A stretch of 64,000 nucleotides of DNA from Bacteroidales bacterium. GTDB lineage: Bacteria > Bacteroidota > Bacteroidia > Bacteroidales > UBA932. The notes under the pieces were generated by a model. It saw only the letters and a program-made list of their open reading frames with translations. It did no database searches and had not been told where the DNA came from. The stretch's first letter is position 1. Each line of letters begins with the position of its first letter. The position numbers and the translations under genes were made by a program. Below are positions 23,513 through 32,924 of this stretch, in pieces. The DNA is taken from positions 1-64,000 of the forward strand of contig JAFQAR010000102.1 of NCBI GenBank assembly GCA_017399905.1, written 5' to 3'.

Positions 23513-25675
23513 TCATGCTTTTTTCCAGAGTGTGAACCTGAAGCCCACATGCGCCTTTATGCCCATAAGAGGTCCCCAGATGCAGCTTGCATCAAACATA
23601 GGCTGGCCAGGATCGGAAGCACCGATGACAGGATTCTTCTGCCTGAAGTTCGTCAGGTTCTCGGCACCTATATACACATCCCAACCCTTGAAGCGGCGTG
23701 TCACCTGAGCATAGAGCATAGGATATACAGGTGTCCTTCCGTTCCTGTACATACGAGCCACACCCTCGACAGGCTGTGCTGTGAATGTTCCGTCCTCATT
23801 GAGCCTCTCCATGAAGTCATACACACGGCACGAACCGTTTACAGATGCAGTGAAGTCGAATATCCACTTGTTGAGGTTAGTGGCATACTGAAGGTTCAGC
23901 ACACCTTTGAAACGGCTTGTCATCGGCTTCTCGACCAGTCCCCTTCCGGCAAGTTCGATCATTGCATTCGTATAACGGAACGTCGCGGTTATATTGAAAC
24001 GCTCTACAGGATCGACGGAAAAGTCAAGCTGATAATTGTCGGTGAACGAACGGCTTCCGTCAAGAGGATAGAAGTGGATCTGGTTCATGATCATCTCGTA
24101 ATCCACTACCATCTGCTGAACGAACTGCGTACGGAAATAATCGAAACTGAGGTATGTGTTCGAAGAAGCTCCGAAAGGCATGTAATAGGTGATGTTTCCT
24201 CCGAAAGTCCAGGCATCTTCGAGGATATGGTCATTGAAAGACCCCACAAATTCCTTTCCGGTAGAGAAGACACCGATATTGTCTATCATCGGAGTAGAAT
24301 ATCTGAGTCCGCGTCCTCCGTTTGCCCTGATCACTATCTCATCGACAGGCATATACTTGAGCGTCACACGAGGAGAGGCCTTGAATCCCTGGCCGTGGAA
24401 CCAGTCGCCGCGAAGTCCTGCAATGGCCGAGAACTTCTCGCCTGCATGGAATGTATATTCTCCGAATACGCCGACATTTGCCAGATCTGTCACTCCGGAA
24501 TATTCCACCGGCTTGACGATGCGCACCTGCCTCAAGAAATCCTCATCATACCTGTCGAAGGTTCCGTTCAGTCCGACAGTGAAACGATGTGAGTCATTTA
24601 TGACATTCTGGTACAGGAGATTGGCATATGCCGAATGTTGTCCTGCCAGATACTTTGTCGCACCGAAATACGAATCCATGTCCTGATAGCTGTAATCGGC
24701 GATAAGGGCTATATTCTGCGAATTGTCCTCATTCAACGGAACACCCACCTTGAGATATCCGTTTATAGAACGGTTCAGGATGTCCGATCCCCATGGGTCC
24801 GTCTGATTCGGCTGAGGATAGAGAGTATAGGTATCCTTGTCATAGAACACGTGCTGCCCGTCGGCATCCGTAAGCATCTGACCGCCAAGTCTGCTGTCCT
24901 GAAGGGCGCGAACGCCGAAACGTACCTGCACACCGTTGTCGGCCTGGTATAGCCAACGGTTGGAAAGATTGAACTGCAGCTGCTTTGGTTCATCAAGGAA
25001 GCCGTCGCCATCCATATCGTGAGGAGCTATGTTTCCGGAAACGTGACCGAGTATGACAGTGCTCCAGTTATATCCCATCTGAAGGGACGAAGCTACATTG
25101 AGGTCCATCTTGGTATCGCTCATGACTGCGCCGTTGATGAAAAGAGGCTTTTCGTCAGTAGGCTTGCGATGTTCCATGTTGATCTGTCCGGTCATGCACT
25201 CCACACCGTTGATCACCGATGAGGAACCTTTTGCTATCTGGATGCTTTCAAGCCACTGTCCGGGCACATATGACAGGCCGAAAGGCGCTGAAAGTCCCCT
25301 CATTACAGGGCGGGTCTCATCAAGCATCTGGGTATATACTCCGGACAGGCCGAGAAGACGGATCTGCCGTGCTCCTGTCACGGCATCTGAATAGCCGACA
25401 GTCACACTTGCCGAATTCTCGAAACTCTCTGCAAGGTTGCAGCAGGCCATCTTGCAGAGTCCCGCGGCCGATATCACCTCAGTACGGATTTCCTTTCCCT
25501 TAGACAGGTAGTTTCCTGCCTGACGGGATACGAATACGGCAGCATCAAGGCTGTCCGCGCGTTCACCGTAGATGGCGGAGGTGTCCACTACATGTCCGTG
25601 CTCATCAACCACCTGAGCCGATACGGACACCGATGCGGCAATAGCCGCAAAGAATGATATTATAATCTTTTTCAT
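23513..25675 (-). CDS. TonB-dependent outer-membrane receptor, probably for a metal or metal chelate
   Basis: A 720-residue receptor: signal peptide about 1-20, plug domain about 60-180 (EVISAAGLCKMACCNLAESF; RQIRLLGLSGVYTQMLDE; IEIAKGSSSV-like QIAKGSSSVINGVECMTG split over 148-166) and a 22-strand-type barrel ending in GFRFTLWKKA. It has no N-terminal carboxypeptidase-like domain, unlike SusC proteins, and no SusD partner. The CKMACC cysteine cluster in the plug is unusual. Genes for a Cys/His-rich exported protein upstream and an HMA protein downstream point to copper or a similar metal as substrate. That is inference from context. Confidence 0.88.
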   Translation of the reverse strand: MKKIIISFFAAIAASVSVSAQVVDEHGHVVDTSAIYGERADSLDAAVFVSRQAGNYLSKGKEIRTEVISAAGLCKMACCNLAESFENSASVTVGYSDAVTGARQIRLLGLSGVYTQMLDETRPVMRGLSAPFGLSYVPGQWLESIQIAKGSSSVINGVECMTGQINMEHRKPTDEKPLFINGAVMSDTKMDLNVASSLQMGYNWSTVILGHVSGNIAPHDMDGDGFLDEPKQLQFNLSNRWLYQADNGVQVRFGVRALQDSRLGGQMLTDADGQHVFYDKDTYTLYPQPNQTDPWGSDILNRSINGYLKVGVPLNEDNSQNIALIADYSYQDMDSYFGATKYLAGQHSAYANLLYQNVINDSHRFTVGLNGTFDRYDEDFLRQVRIVKPVEYSGVTDLANVGVFGEYTFHAGEKFSAIAGLRGDWFHGQGFKASPRVTLKYMPVDEIVIRANGGRGLRYSTPMIDNIGVFSTGKEFVGSFNDHILEDAWTFGGNITYYMPFGASSNTYLSFDYFRTQFVQQMVVDYEMIMNQIHFYPLDGSRSFTDNYQLDFSVDPVERFNITATFRYTNAMIELAGRGLVEKPMTSRFKGVLNLQYATNLNKWIFDFTASVNGSCRVYDFMERLNEDGTFTAQPVEGVARMYRNGRTPVYPMLYAQVTRRFKGWDVYIGAENLTNFRQKNPVIGASDPGQPMFDASCIWGPLMGIKAHVGFRFTLWKKA

Positions 25676-25782
25676 GATTATTCTGTTTATCTGATTGAAA
25701 GTTCCGACTGCATTGCCATCATTGATGGAATGTCAAGGTATCATACACCTGTAATCTCCGAAAGATCCGGAGATGCTTCATA

Positions 25783-26247
25783 TCAGATACGCCAGACTGC
25801 GTACAAAGGTTGGAAAGAATGAGGCCTGACATGTCTGCAGAACGGTCGCAGACAACAATCCTCCATATACGTTGAAACGGGAGATGAATCAGAGCAGACG
25901 GGAACCGCTGCCGTGATGCCGGCCAGAAGCAGGACCGCAGAAAGGTCCCTGCCTTCGTCACCGCTTACCATACCGGTAAGTTCGAGAACCTGATAATCAT
26001 CCGAGCAACATGACAAAGGACCTATTCCGACACCGTGGTCAGGAGTGTCCTCACAATGATTTGCGCAACATGAATGTGGTTCACATTCATGCTCGGGATG
26101 GATGTCATCGCAGGAGAATCCGTCAAGGAAACTTACGACGAAACTATGGCCGCTTCCATTGCAAGTATGCACATCGAAACCTATGATACTCATGGAGTAC
26201 CATATGGTCAGCAGTGCTGCAAGTATTCTTATCACCATATTCTTCAT
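25783..26247 (-). CDS. HYC_CC_PP-like Cys/His-rich exported protein
   Basis: A 154-residue protein with an N-terminal hydrophobic segment (about 5-24) and then a metal-ligand-rich region: HTCNGSGH (27-34), and CDDIHPEHECEPHSCCANHC (46-65) and LSCCSDDY (79-85). It resembles the HYC_CC_PP family, named for such motifs and found beside metal transporters in Bacteroidota, but reads HTC in place of HYC. A good promoter at 26257-26287 puts the transcript start within a few bases of the ATG at 26247, so the message is nearly leaderless, or the ATG at 26238 is used. It heads the metal cluster. Confidence 0.72.
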   Translation of the reverse strand: MKNMVIRILAALLTIWYSMSIIGFDVHTCNGSGHSFVVSFLDGFSCDDIHPEHECEPHSCCANHCEDTPDHGVGIGPLSCCSDDYQVLELTGMVSGDEGRDLSAVLLLAGITAAVPVCSDSSPVSTYMEDCCLRPFCRHVRPHSFQPLYAVWRI

Positions 26248-26256
26248 CTCAACCTG

Positions 26257-26287
26257 CAAAGTTACAAATTTGTGCCAAGATTCCAAA
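26257..26287 (-). promoter_or_regulatory. Promoter of the metal-handling cluster
   Basis: Minus strand TTTG (26287-26284), 19-nt spacer, TAACTTTG (26264-26257). It lies only 10 nt before the first start codon. Confidence 0.7.
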
Positions 26288-26334
26288 TCAGAAGCATTTA
26301 TTCGAAAGTATCACAATTTGTCAGGTTTTTGTAG

Positions 26335-26342
26335 TATATTTG
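26335..26342 (+). promoter_or_regulatory. -7 element of sppA
   Basis: TATATTTG 49 nt before the sppA start. The nearest TTTG (26317-26320) is only 14 nt away, shorter than usual. Confidence 0.5.
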
Positions 26343-26390
26343 CTATATCTGCGTCATATGTGCAGTAACGGACTTTAATAAAGACTAATT

Positions 26391-28166
26391 ATGAAGGATT
26401 TTATCAAGATGACCCTTGCCACAATGGCGGGACTTTTCATTTTCGGCATCGCGGCCCTGTTCATATTCATAGGCATGGTCGGAGCCATGGCATCTTTAGG
26501 CAACAGTCAGCCAGTAATGCCCCGTGAGGGAGTTCTGCAGATCGACATGTCAGCAATGACACTGACCGAGCAGACAAAGGAAGCCGACCCGTTCGCAACA
26601 CTTTCCGGAGCCGAGATGGTATCTCCTGTCGGCATCTACAGCGCCATCAATGCCATCAATGCAGCAGCGACAGACCCGGCTGTGAAATTCATATACATGA
26701 AGCCGGATGGAGCGACCGGAGGCATAGCGCAGATCGAGGAGTTCAGGACAGCTCTCAAGCACTTCAGGAACAGCGGCAAGGCCATCGTGTCCTATATCGA
26801 GAACCCGTCAAACGCGAGCTACTATCTCGCGTCGGTATCTGACAAGATATACATGACTTCGTATGAAGGAGGAATGAGCATGTTCAACGGTCTCTCTTCG
26901 CAGATGATATTCCTCAAGGACATCCTTGACAGACTCGGAGTGAACGTCCAGCTCATCAGACATGGAAAATACAAGTCTGCCGGTGAAATGTACATCAGGA
27001 ACTCGGCAAGCAAGGAAAACCTCGAACAGAACGAGGCCATGATCAACTCCGTATGGGACAGCTGGGCGAAGGAAATAGCAGCATCAAGGGAAATATCGGT
27101 GGAAGACCTGAATGTAATGATCAACAACCTTGAGCTCAACTTCCCGTCAGACTTCCTTGAAAAAGGTCTTGTAGACGAACTTCTTACACGCGAGGAACTC
27201 CAGGCCAAGCTCTGCGACATTTATGTTGCCGAGCGCTTCGAGGACATCAAGGCCATCCAGCTTCCGGATTATGCACAGCTGAAGTCGACTGTAAACCTGA
27301 AGGCCAAAAAGAAGGTCGCAGTCATATATGCCGAAGGAAATATCGTTGACGGAGACGAAAAGCAGCAGGTTGCCGGCGACAGATTCGCGAACATAATTTC
27401 AAAAGTGAGGAAGGATTCGACAGTAAAGGCTGTAGTGCTTCGCGTAAACTCTCCGGGAGGAAGCGTTCTGGCTTCGGAGAAGATCAAGGCTGAGCTCGAC
27501 CTGATACGTCAGAGAGGAGTTCCTGTGATTGCATCATACGGCGACTATGCGGCATCGGGAGGATACTGGATTTCTGCGAACTGCGACAAGATCTATACGA
27601 ATGCGACCACCCTTACCGGTTCAATCGGAGTATTCAGCATGATACCTGACATCAGCGGTACTCTCGAGAACAAGCTTCATGTGAACATCACCCCTGTAAA
27701 TTCAAACAGGCACGCCGACATGTACGGCATGATGAGACCTCTTGACAAGGCAGAAACAGATTATATGCAGGCTTCAGTAGAAGTCATCTATGACACATTC
27801 ACAGCATTGGTTGCAGCAGGCAGAGGCATGACGGTACCGGCAGTGGACGAAATAGCTCAGGGAAGAGTATGGACTGGTGCGGAAGCGCTTCAGATCGGAC
27901 TCGTGGACGAGATAGGAACAATCGAAGATGCCATCAGATATGCGGCATTGTCCATCGACGGCATCACCGACGTGAGCCAGGTCCATATTGCAGAATATCC
28001 TAAGCCGCTCACAACGATAGAGATGCTCATGGAATCATTCGGAGCAGGAGAATCGGTATTCGCAGGATCTTCTCTTGAAAATGTAGAGAAGGCTTTCAAG
28101 GGATGGACATCATCTGAAAGTGGAAAGGTCTACGCAAGAATGCCTTATGAAATCAGCATAAGATAA
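26391..28166 (+). CDS. sppA: Signal peptide peptidase SppA (67 kDa type)
   Basis: A membrane-anchored serine protease that degrades signal peptides left in the inner membrane. The 591-residue long form has one N-terminal membrane helix (about 12-35) and two SppA/S49 domains. The catalytic lysine is K195 in the N-terminal half (RHGKYKSAGEMY) and the nucleophile is S358 in the C-terminal half (VNSPGGSVLASEKI), as in E. coli SppA. It heads a two-gene unit with cutC, which starts 3 nt after its stop. Confidence 0.95.
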   Translation: MKDFIKMTLATMAGLFIFGIAALFIFIGMVGAMASLGNSQPVMPREGVLQIDMSAMTLTEQTKEADPFATLSGAEMVSPVGIYSAINAINAAATDPAVKFIYMKPDGATGGIAQIEEFRTALKHFRNSGKAIVSYIENPSNASYYLASVSDKIYMTSYEGGMSMFNGLSSQMIFLKDILDRLGVNVQLIRHGKYKSAGEMYIRNSASKENLEQNEAMINSVWDSWAKEIAASREISVEDLNVMINNLELNFPSDFLEKGLVDELLTREELQAKLCDIYVAERFEDIKAIQLPDYAQLKSTVNLKAKKKVAVIYAEGNIVDGDEKQQVAGDRFANIISKVRKDSTVKAVVLRVNSPGGSVLASEKIKAELDLIRQRGVPVIASYGDYAASGGYWISANCDKIYTNATTLTGSIGVFSMIPDISGTLENKLHVNITPVNSNRHADMYGMMRPLDKAETDYMQASVEVIYDTFTALVAAGRGMTVPAVDEIAQGRVWTGAEALQIGLVDEIGTIEDAIRYAALSIDGITDVSQVHIAEYPKPLTTIEMLMESFGAGESVFAGSSLENVEKAFKGWTSSESGKVYARMPYEISIR

Positions 28167-28169
28167 AGC

Positions 28170-28904
28170 ATGTACAAATTTGAAATATGCGCCAATTCCG
28201 TAGCCAGCTGCATAGCTGCGCAGGATGGCGGAGCAGACAGGGTGGAGCTTTGCGCCGGTATACCGGAGGGAGGCACCACCCCTTCTGTAGGTATGATAAG
28301 GTGCGCACGCGAAAGCATCAGCATAGGTCTGAATGTGATAATCAGGCCACGCGGAGGGGACTTCCTATACTCGGAAAGCGAGATCAGGGAAATGGTCTAT
28401 GACATCAAGGCAGCCAAGGGACTTGGCGTTGACGGCCTTGTATTCGGGTGTCTGTGTCCCGACGGTTCTGTCGACATGGAGAACATGAGGCTGCTGATGG
28501 AAGCAGCCGGAGATACCCCGGTAACCTTCCACAGGGCATTCGACCATACATCCGACCCGTTCAAGGCCCTGGAAGACATCATAGAACTCGGCTGCGCACG
28601 CATCCTCACATCAGGATGCAGACCTACAGCTGCGGAAGGAGCGCCGCTTCTGGCACAGCTTGTAGAAAAGGCCGGAGACAGGATAATCATCATGCCCGGA
28701 TGCGGCGTCAACGAGGGCAACATAGCTGAAACAGCAAGGCTCTCCGGAGCAAGAGAATTCCATTTCTCCGCCAGAGAGCCCGTAGAAAGCGGCATGACCT
28801 TCCGTAATCAGGATGTGGTCATGGGCAGTGAAGAAGACCCATACGGAACCATGCAGACCACTGCCCGAAGGGTCGCCGCCACTATAGCGCCTTTGAGGTC
28901 TTGA
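28170..28904 (+). CDS. cutC: CutC family protein
   Basis: A 244-residue TIM-barrel protein, named copper homeostasis protein CutC although direct copper handling is doubtful for the family. Family marks: FEICANSVASCIAAQDGGADRVELCAG near 4-30, GTTPSVG near 35-41, IRPRGGDFLY near 57-66, and MPGCGVNEGNI near 175-185. It is coupled to sppA (3-nt gap). The 3' end overlaps the convergent transglutaminase gene by 23 bp. The metal cluster upstream of sppA is on the other strand, so a functional tie is only suggestive. Confidence 0.94.
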   Translation: MYKFEICANSVASCIAAQDGGADRVELCAGIPEGGTTPSVGMIRCARESISIGLNVIIRPRGGDFLYSESEIREMVYDIKAAKGLGVDGLVFGCLCPDGSVDMENMRLLMEAAGDTPVTFHRAFDHTSDPFKALEDIIELGCARILTSGCRPTAAEGAPLLAQLVEKAGDRIIIMPGCGVNEGNIAETARLSGAREFHFSAREPVESGMTFRNQDVVMGSEEDPYGTMQTTARRVAATIAPLRS

Positions 28905-31530
28905 CAAGGCTTTCACCCAGTCCGATGCTGTATCCCTGAGAGAAGAACACGACCCGGTTGAATGTATCGGCAACCAATATCAGAGGCAGACGTCCTCCAT
29001 TTTCAAGCTTCATCTCGGAAGCGATCATGTCCCTCATCCTTCCGTCGATGTCCACACCGAAGTGTACCGTTGACGGAAGCTTGAAGTCCTGCGCACGGAA
29101 TTTACGGCAGTCATCCTCAGTTGCGAAGACCACCAGAAGCGGCCTTCCCCAGGCCTCAAGTTCTGAAGCGACAGCCGAAATGTCCATGAAAGCATGGTTC
29201 ACAGGCTCAGTTCCATAGTCCACGAGGGCTACAGCGAAGTAGCCGCGGCCTGTGGTTTCGAGGACGGAGAGATCCTCACGTCGGGCTCCGCCCTCCTCAG
29301 GATGACAATATGAGTATTTCATCTCCGAATCGAAACTTCCGATAACGCGGAGCTGGTCCTTCATATCGCGCATCACGAGTTCACGGACCGTCGTCTTCCC
29401 CTCCTCGACAGTGAAGAATTCCACGTCTGTGAAGACATTTCCTCCAGACATCCTCGAACCGCTGACGAGCATGTAGTAGCCGCAGTCCATCGGTTGAGCC
29501 TCCTTGAAGAGCGAAGCCCATGTACCGGTGTAGTTCAGCAGCTGGAAGCCTCCGTCAACATATTTGGATATAGTGAAATGCGTCTTGTATTTTGGGTCGT
29601 CAAGAAGCGGGATATCATTGTAGGTCAGCTTGAGCCAGCCCTTAGGGGCCACGGTCTGCTCCTGAGCATCGAAATCCACATCATAGATCTTTAATTCTTC
29701 AGGATGAAGATACCGGACTACCCTTGTGACAGGGTCCATCCAGGCACAGACCTCGAAACTGCGGCACACAGCTACAAAGAAAATCTCACGCGAACCCTTG
29801 TCGGCAAGTCTTGTCTCCCATACTCTGCGCGGATCGAGCTGGACATATCTCAAGCTCATCCCGTCATGCAGGGTAAGGTTATCTCTGCACCAGGCCACGA
29901 ACAGGGCCGGATCCTTATATAGAGAATCCACCAGACTTTTCGGGATATTCTTCTGGAAGTAAGCCCTGTACGGGGTCAGAAGTTCTGTATCCACCCTTGG
30001 GCAGACAATATGCTCGACAGAGCACTCTCCCGCAGGTGAGTTGTAGAGATGATCGTCAAGAACATATTTCGGAGTATCCCTGAGGTCCTTTTCCGTCAAG
30101 GATTCCAACAGAAACAACGCCGATGAAAGTCTGTCTTTCCGCGCCGCCTCCTCGATAAATGAGGTGATCTCCGGATGGTTTCCCCTCGAAGCCACCAGCA
30201 GATCCGCTATCCTCTCATCCTGGCCAGGCCATGAATGTTCCGATGAGCCGGTCCACTCCAATGCCTCCTGACGGTCGAAGAATGTCGCAACGTACTCATT
30301 CCGAAGGGAATCCTCATATTCCATGCGGCAGGTGTTCTCCGCCCTCTGTTCATCGGTAACATCCGGAAGCTGAGCGTTTTCCATCGGAGGCACTATCTCC
30401 ATCTCAAGATGCGGGATTGCCGATCCCTCCTCGTATCCGAGCACGATCGACACAGCCTCGTCCTTGCCGTATGTTACCTTTTCAAATCCGAAGCGGCCGT
30501 CCTTGACCGCATATACAAGCATGTCTCCCAGACCGGCGGTAAGCGATGTCTGGCCCTGAGCATCCGTAACCTTGTAGGCAACGCTGTTGAACTCGGAATA
30601 GTTGTATATCTTGTAGTCTACCTTTGCACCCTCGACAGGGGCTCCGTCCTTATCCACGACTGTAACCAGAACGGAAACCGACTCCGGAGCATAATGCTCT
30701 ATAACGTTGATCTCGGTATAGTTCGGGGTCTCACGGACGATCTCTTCCGGTCCGTCATATCTTCCGAATACATTGGTATGCATCAACATTCCCCTGCTGG
30801 CAGGAGCATTGAACCATCCGAGGTCAAGTACAGGTTCCGGCTCGCAGGCACCCAGGAAACGCCATTCCCCGTCCACCCATGCCTCGACCCACGCATGATT
30901 GCTGTCTGTATGAGCCCACCTCGGAGTATAGACCTGACGGGCAGGGATGCCTACAGACCTGAGAGCGGCCACAAGAAGTGTCGACTCCTCTCCGCAGCGG
31001 CCATACGCCGTCCTGACGGTAGCGAGAGGCGAACTTGTACGGCGGTCTGACGGCATATATACTGCCTTCTCATGACACCAGTGATTGACCTCAAGCACTG
31101 CATCCGCCATAGACAGACTCCTTACCCTCGGCGCAAGTTCCTCATAGAAGACATATCTAGCCGAATCGAGATTCTCGTTGTTCACGCGCACAGGAAGCAC
31201 AAAATGACGGAATTCACGTTCAGGGACGGTGCTTCCCCATGGCATCTCCTCCAATGCTCTCAGCGCCATCCTGTAATGGTCCAGATAGAACTCCGGAGCC
31301 TTGTTGACTATGTCGCCCAGAGGCATATATGCATACATGAATTCCAGGGCTTCCTTCTCATCGGTCCCCAGTCCCATGACATCAAGATCCACTCCGGCCG
31401 CTGCAATTATCTCCATGCGGCCCGCATAGTCCTCAGCTACGGTTGCACGATAGTTCCTATCGCTTATGAAATGCCTGTCGCATGCTGAAAGGACAGCAAG
31501 GACAACAAGCAGAAACGAACATTTCCTCAT
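28882..31530 (-). CDS. Large transglutaminase-like lipoprotein
   Basis: An 882-residue lipoprotein (VLSACDRHF, lipid Cys near 17). A transglutaminase/protease-like core lies at about 125-240 with the triad C179 (YGRCGEES), H212 (SNHAWVEAW) and D236 (EPVLDLGW). An Ig-like or carboxypeptidase-like beta domain follows at about 280-350 (VVDKDGAPVEGAKVDYKIYN). The rest (about 380-882) has no clear name, though similar proteins are known in Bacteroidota. Residues about 742-753 (CHPEEGGARRED) come from an in-frame copy of a genomic repeat at 29271-29307. The start overlaps the tilS stop by 4 bp. Substrate unknown. Confidence 0.83.
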   Translation of the reverse strand: MRKCSFLLVVLAVLSACDRHFISDRNYRATVAEDYAGRMEIIAAAGVDLDVMGLGTDEKEALEFMYAYMPLGDIVNKAPEFYLDHYRMALRALEEMPWGSTVPEREFRHFVLPVRVNNENLDSARYVFYEELAPRVRSLSMADAVLEVNHWCHEKAVYMPSDRRTSSPLATVRTAYGRCGEESTLLVAALRSVGIPARQVYTPRWAHTDSNHAWVEAWVDGEWRFLGACEPEPVLDLGWFNAPASRGMLMHTNVFGRYDGPEEIVRETPNYTEINVIEHYAPESVSVLVTVVDKDGAPVEGAKVDYKIYNYSEFNSVAYKVTDAQGQTSLTAGLGDMLVYAVKDGRFGFEKVTYGKDEAVSIVLGYEEGSAIPHLEMEIVPPMENAQLPDVTDEQRAENTCRMEYEDSLRNEYVATFFDRQEALEWTGSSEHSWPGQDERIADLLVASRGNHPEITSFIEEAARKDRLSSALFLLESLTEKDLRDTPKYVLDDHLYNSPAGECSVEHIVCPRVDTELLTPYRAYFQKNIPKSLVDSLYKDPALFVAWCRDNLTLHDGMSLRYVQLDPRRVWETRLADKGSREIFFVAVCRSFEVCAWMDPVTRVVRYLHPEELKIYDVDFDAQEQTVAPKGWLKLTYNDIPLLDDPKYKTHFTISKYVDGGFQLLNYTGTWASLFKEAQPMDCGYYMLVSGSRMSGGNVFTDVEFFTVEEGKTTVRELVMRDMKDQLRVIGSFDSEMKYSYCHPEEGGARREDLSVLETTGRGYFAVALVDYGTEPVNHAFMDISAVASELEAWGRPLLVVFATEDDCRKFRAQDFKLPSTVHFGVDIDGRMRDMIASEMKLENGGRLPLILVADTFNRVVFFSQGYSIGLGESLVKTSKAL
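29271..29307. repeat. Palindromic repeat inserted in frame inside a coding sequence
   Basis: A 37-bp unit starts GATCCT and ends AGGATGACA, with an inner GGGCTCCGCCC. It has the layout of the 27-bp copies at 1695 and 55921 (GAT-arm ... arm-ATGACA) with a longer middle. On the minus strand it encodes CHPEEGGARRED within the transglutaminase-like lipoprotein. Confidence 0.6.
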
Positions 31531-32924
31531 ATTGATATTCTTATTACTTTCCTTGTTTCCGGACCCACCTTGTATCTGTCATCGATACGCACGCCTGCAA
31601 GAGCGGCAATATGCTGATTTTCAGCCATTCCCTCAGTCATCGTATCTGCAACGACAACCGCATCCGCCTTCTGACGTACATCATATTTGAGATCGGTAAA
31701 GATATCGCTCACCTTCTTCCTTCCTTTCATGCCGAGAGGTATCATCCAGTCACCGGACCTCCAGCTTCGCAACACGAAAGGGAAACGCAAGCGTGATGCA
31801 TCCATGACAATGATTCCCTCAGGCTGCCGTAACGGCATACCCGGATCCCAGTCGACTACTTCCACACGGACAGTCTTGCCGTTGAAATGATATGTACCGG
31901 CACATCTTACCGGCATTACCACATTTTCTACCGGTCCTGTCATCTTCCTGCATATCTTCAGTCCGTTCCTCTCCACATGAAGCACATGTCCCTCCGACTC
32001 GAAACGCTTGCCTGAAGCCGTCCGGTCGGAGACAAGAAGTGACTCCAATGATTCCAGGACAGCAGAATTGAAGCCGAAAGGCTCGAGAATATAATACAGA
32101 AGATAACGCCACTGCGGTATGGACAGCAGGGCAGCTGTATCGACGTAAGTTCCATCCTCGCCGCATACACTGCCGACATGGTCGCGGCACCACTGCTCCA
32201 CAATATCGGAGGCATCTGAAAAATAACGGATTTCCCTGTTGAGAGTCCTCACATAAGAAGGGTTCATACGTTCGAAAAGCGGAAATATCTCATGGCGTAT
32301 GCTGTTGCGCCTGTATTCCACCGATGAATTGGTGCTGTCATCACGATACGGGACCTTCCATGCAAAGACATGTCCGTCAATCTGCTTTCTGGTAAACGAG
32401 AGCATAGGACGCATTATCCTCCCCTTTCCATATGGTACAGGAGAGAGAGGCTTCATACCGGAAAGTCCCTTCATGCCGGTACCGCGGACGATGTTAAGGA
32501 CAAGAGTCTCCGCATTGTCGTCAGCATGATGGGCGGTCACGACCGCATCATATCCGTATTCCTCACAGAGCCCTGCAAACCACCTGTACCGCAGTTCCCT
32601 GGCGGCCATTTCTATGCTCAGACCGTTTTCGGAAGCATAGGAACATGTATCGAACGAGACCTTATGCAGTTTAACGCCATGATTCTCCGCCCATTCCGTC
32701 ACCAACGCTTCATCACCGTCGCTTTCAACGCCGCGAAGATTGAAGTTGCAATGTGCAAGAGCACAGGTCCCTGCACCGAAAGAACGCAGCCACAGGTCCG
32801 CAAGGCACATCGAATCCATACCTCCGCTGACAGCGAGCAGCATAATGCCTGAAGAGGCTGATCCGATTTCCTCATCGATCAGCCTCCTCAATTCTTCCAC
32901 TTTCAGTACGAAACGCTTCTGCAT
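31527..32924 (-). CDS. tilS: tRNA(Ile)-lysidine synthase
   Basis: TilS attaches lysine to C34 of the AUA-reading tRNA-Ile, so it is essential. The 465-residue protein has the PP-loop ATP-pyrophosphatase motif SGGMDS at 33-38, a central TilS-specific helical part, and the C-terminal TilS domain (FPFVLRSWRSGDWMIPLGMKG and KKVSDIFTDLK near 385-418). The reading frame extends 33 codons upstream, but MQKRFVLKVEELRRL at 32924 is the natural start: it shares one base with the stop of the DUF3078 gene. The stop overlaps the next start by 4 bp. Operon order DUF3078-tilS-transglutaminase lipoprotein. Confidence 0.95.
   Translation of the reverse strand: MQKRFVLKVEELRRLIDEEIGSASSGIMLLAVSGGMDSMCLADLWLRSFGAGTCALAHCNFNLRGVESDGDEALVTEWAENHGVKLHKVSFDTCSYASENGLSIEMAARELRYRWFAGLCEEYGYDAVVTAHHADDNAETLVLNIVRGTGMKGLSGMKPLSPVPYGKGRIMRPMLSFTRKQIDGHVFAWKVPYRDDSTNSSVEYRRNSIRHEIFPLFERMNPSYVRTLNREIRYFSDASDIVEQWCRDHVGSVCGEDGTYVDTAALLSIPQWRYLLYYILEPFGFNSAVLESLESLLVSDRTASGKRFESEGHVLHVERNGLKICRKMTGPVENVVMPVRCAGTYHFNGKTVRVEVVDWDPGMPLRQPEGIIVMDASRLRFPFVLRSWRSGDWMIPLGMKGRKKVSDIFTDLKYDVRQKADAVVVADTMTEGMAENQHIAALAGVRIDDRYKVGPETRKVIRISI

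Noticed and set aside
23495..24592. Open frame of 365 codons on the plus strand
   Set aside because: It lies antisense within the TonB-dependent receptor gene, whose frame has signal peptide, plug and barrel end. The antisense translation has no recognisable domain.
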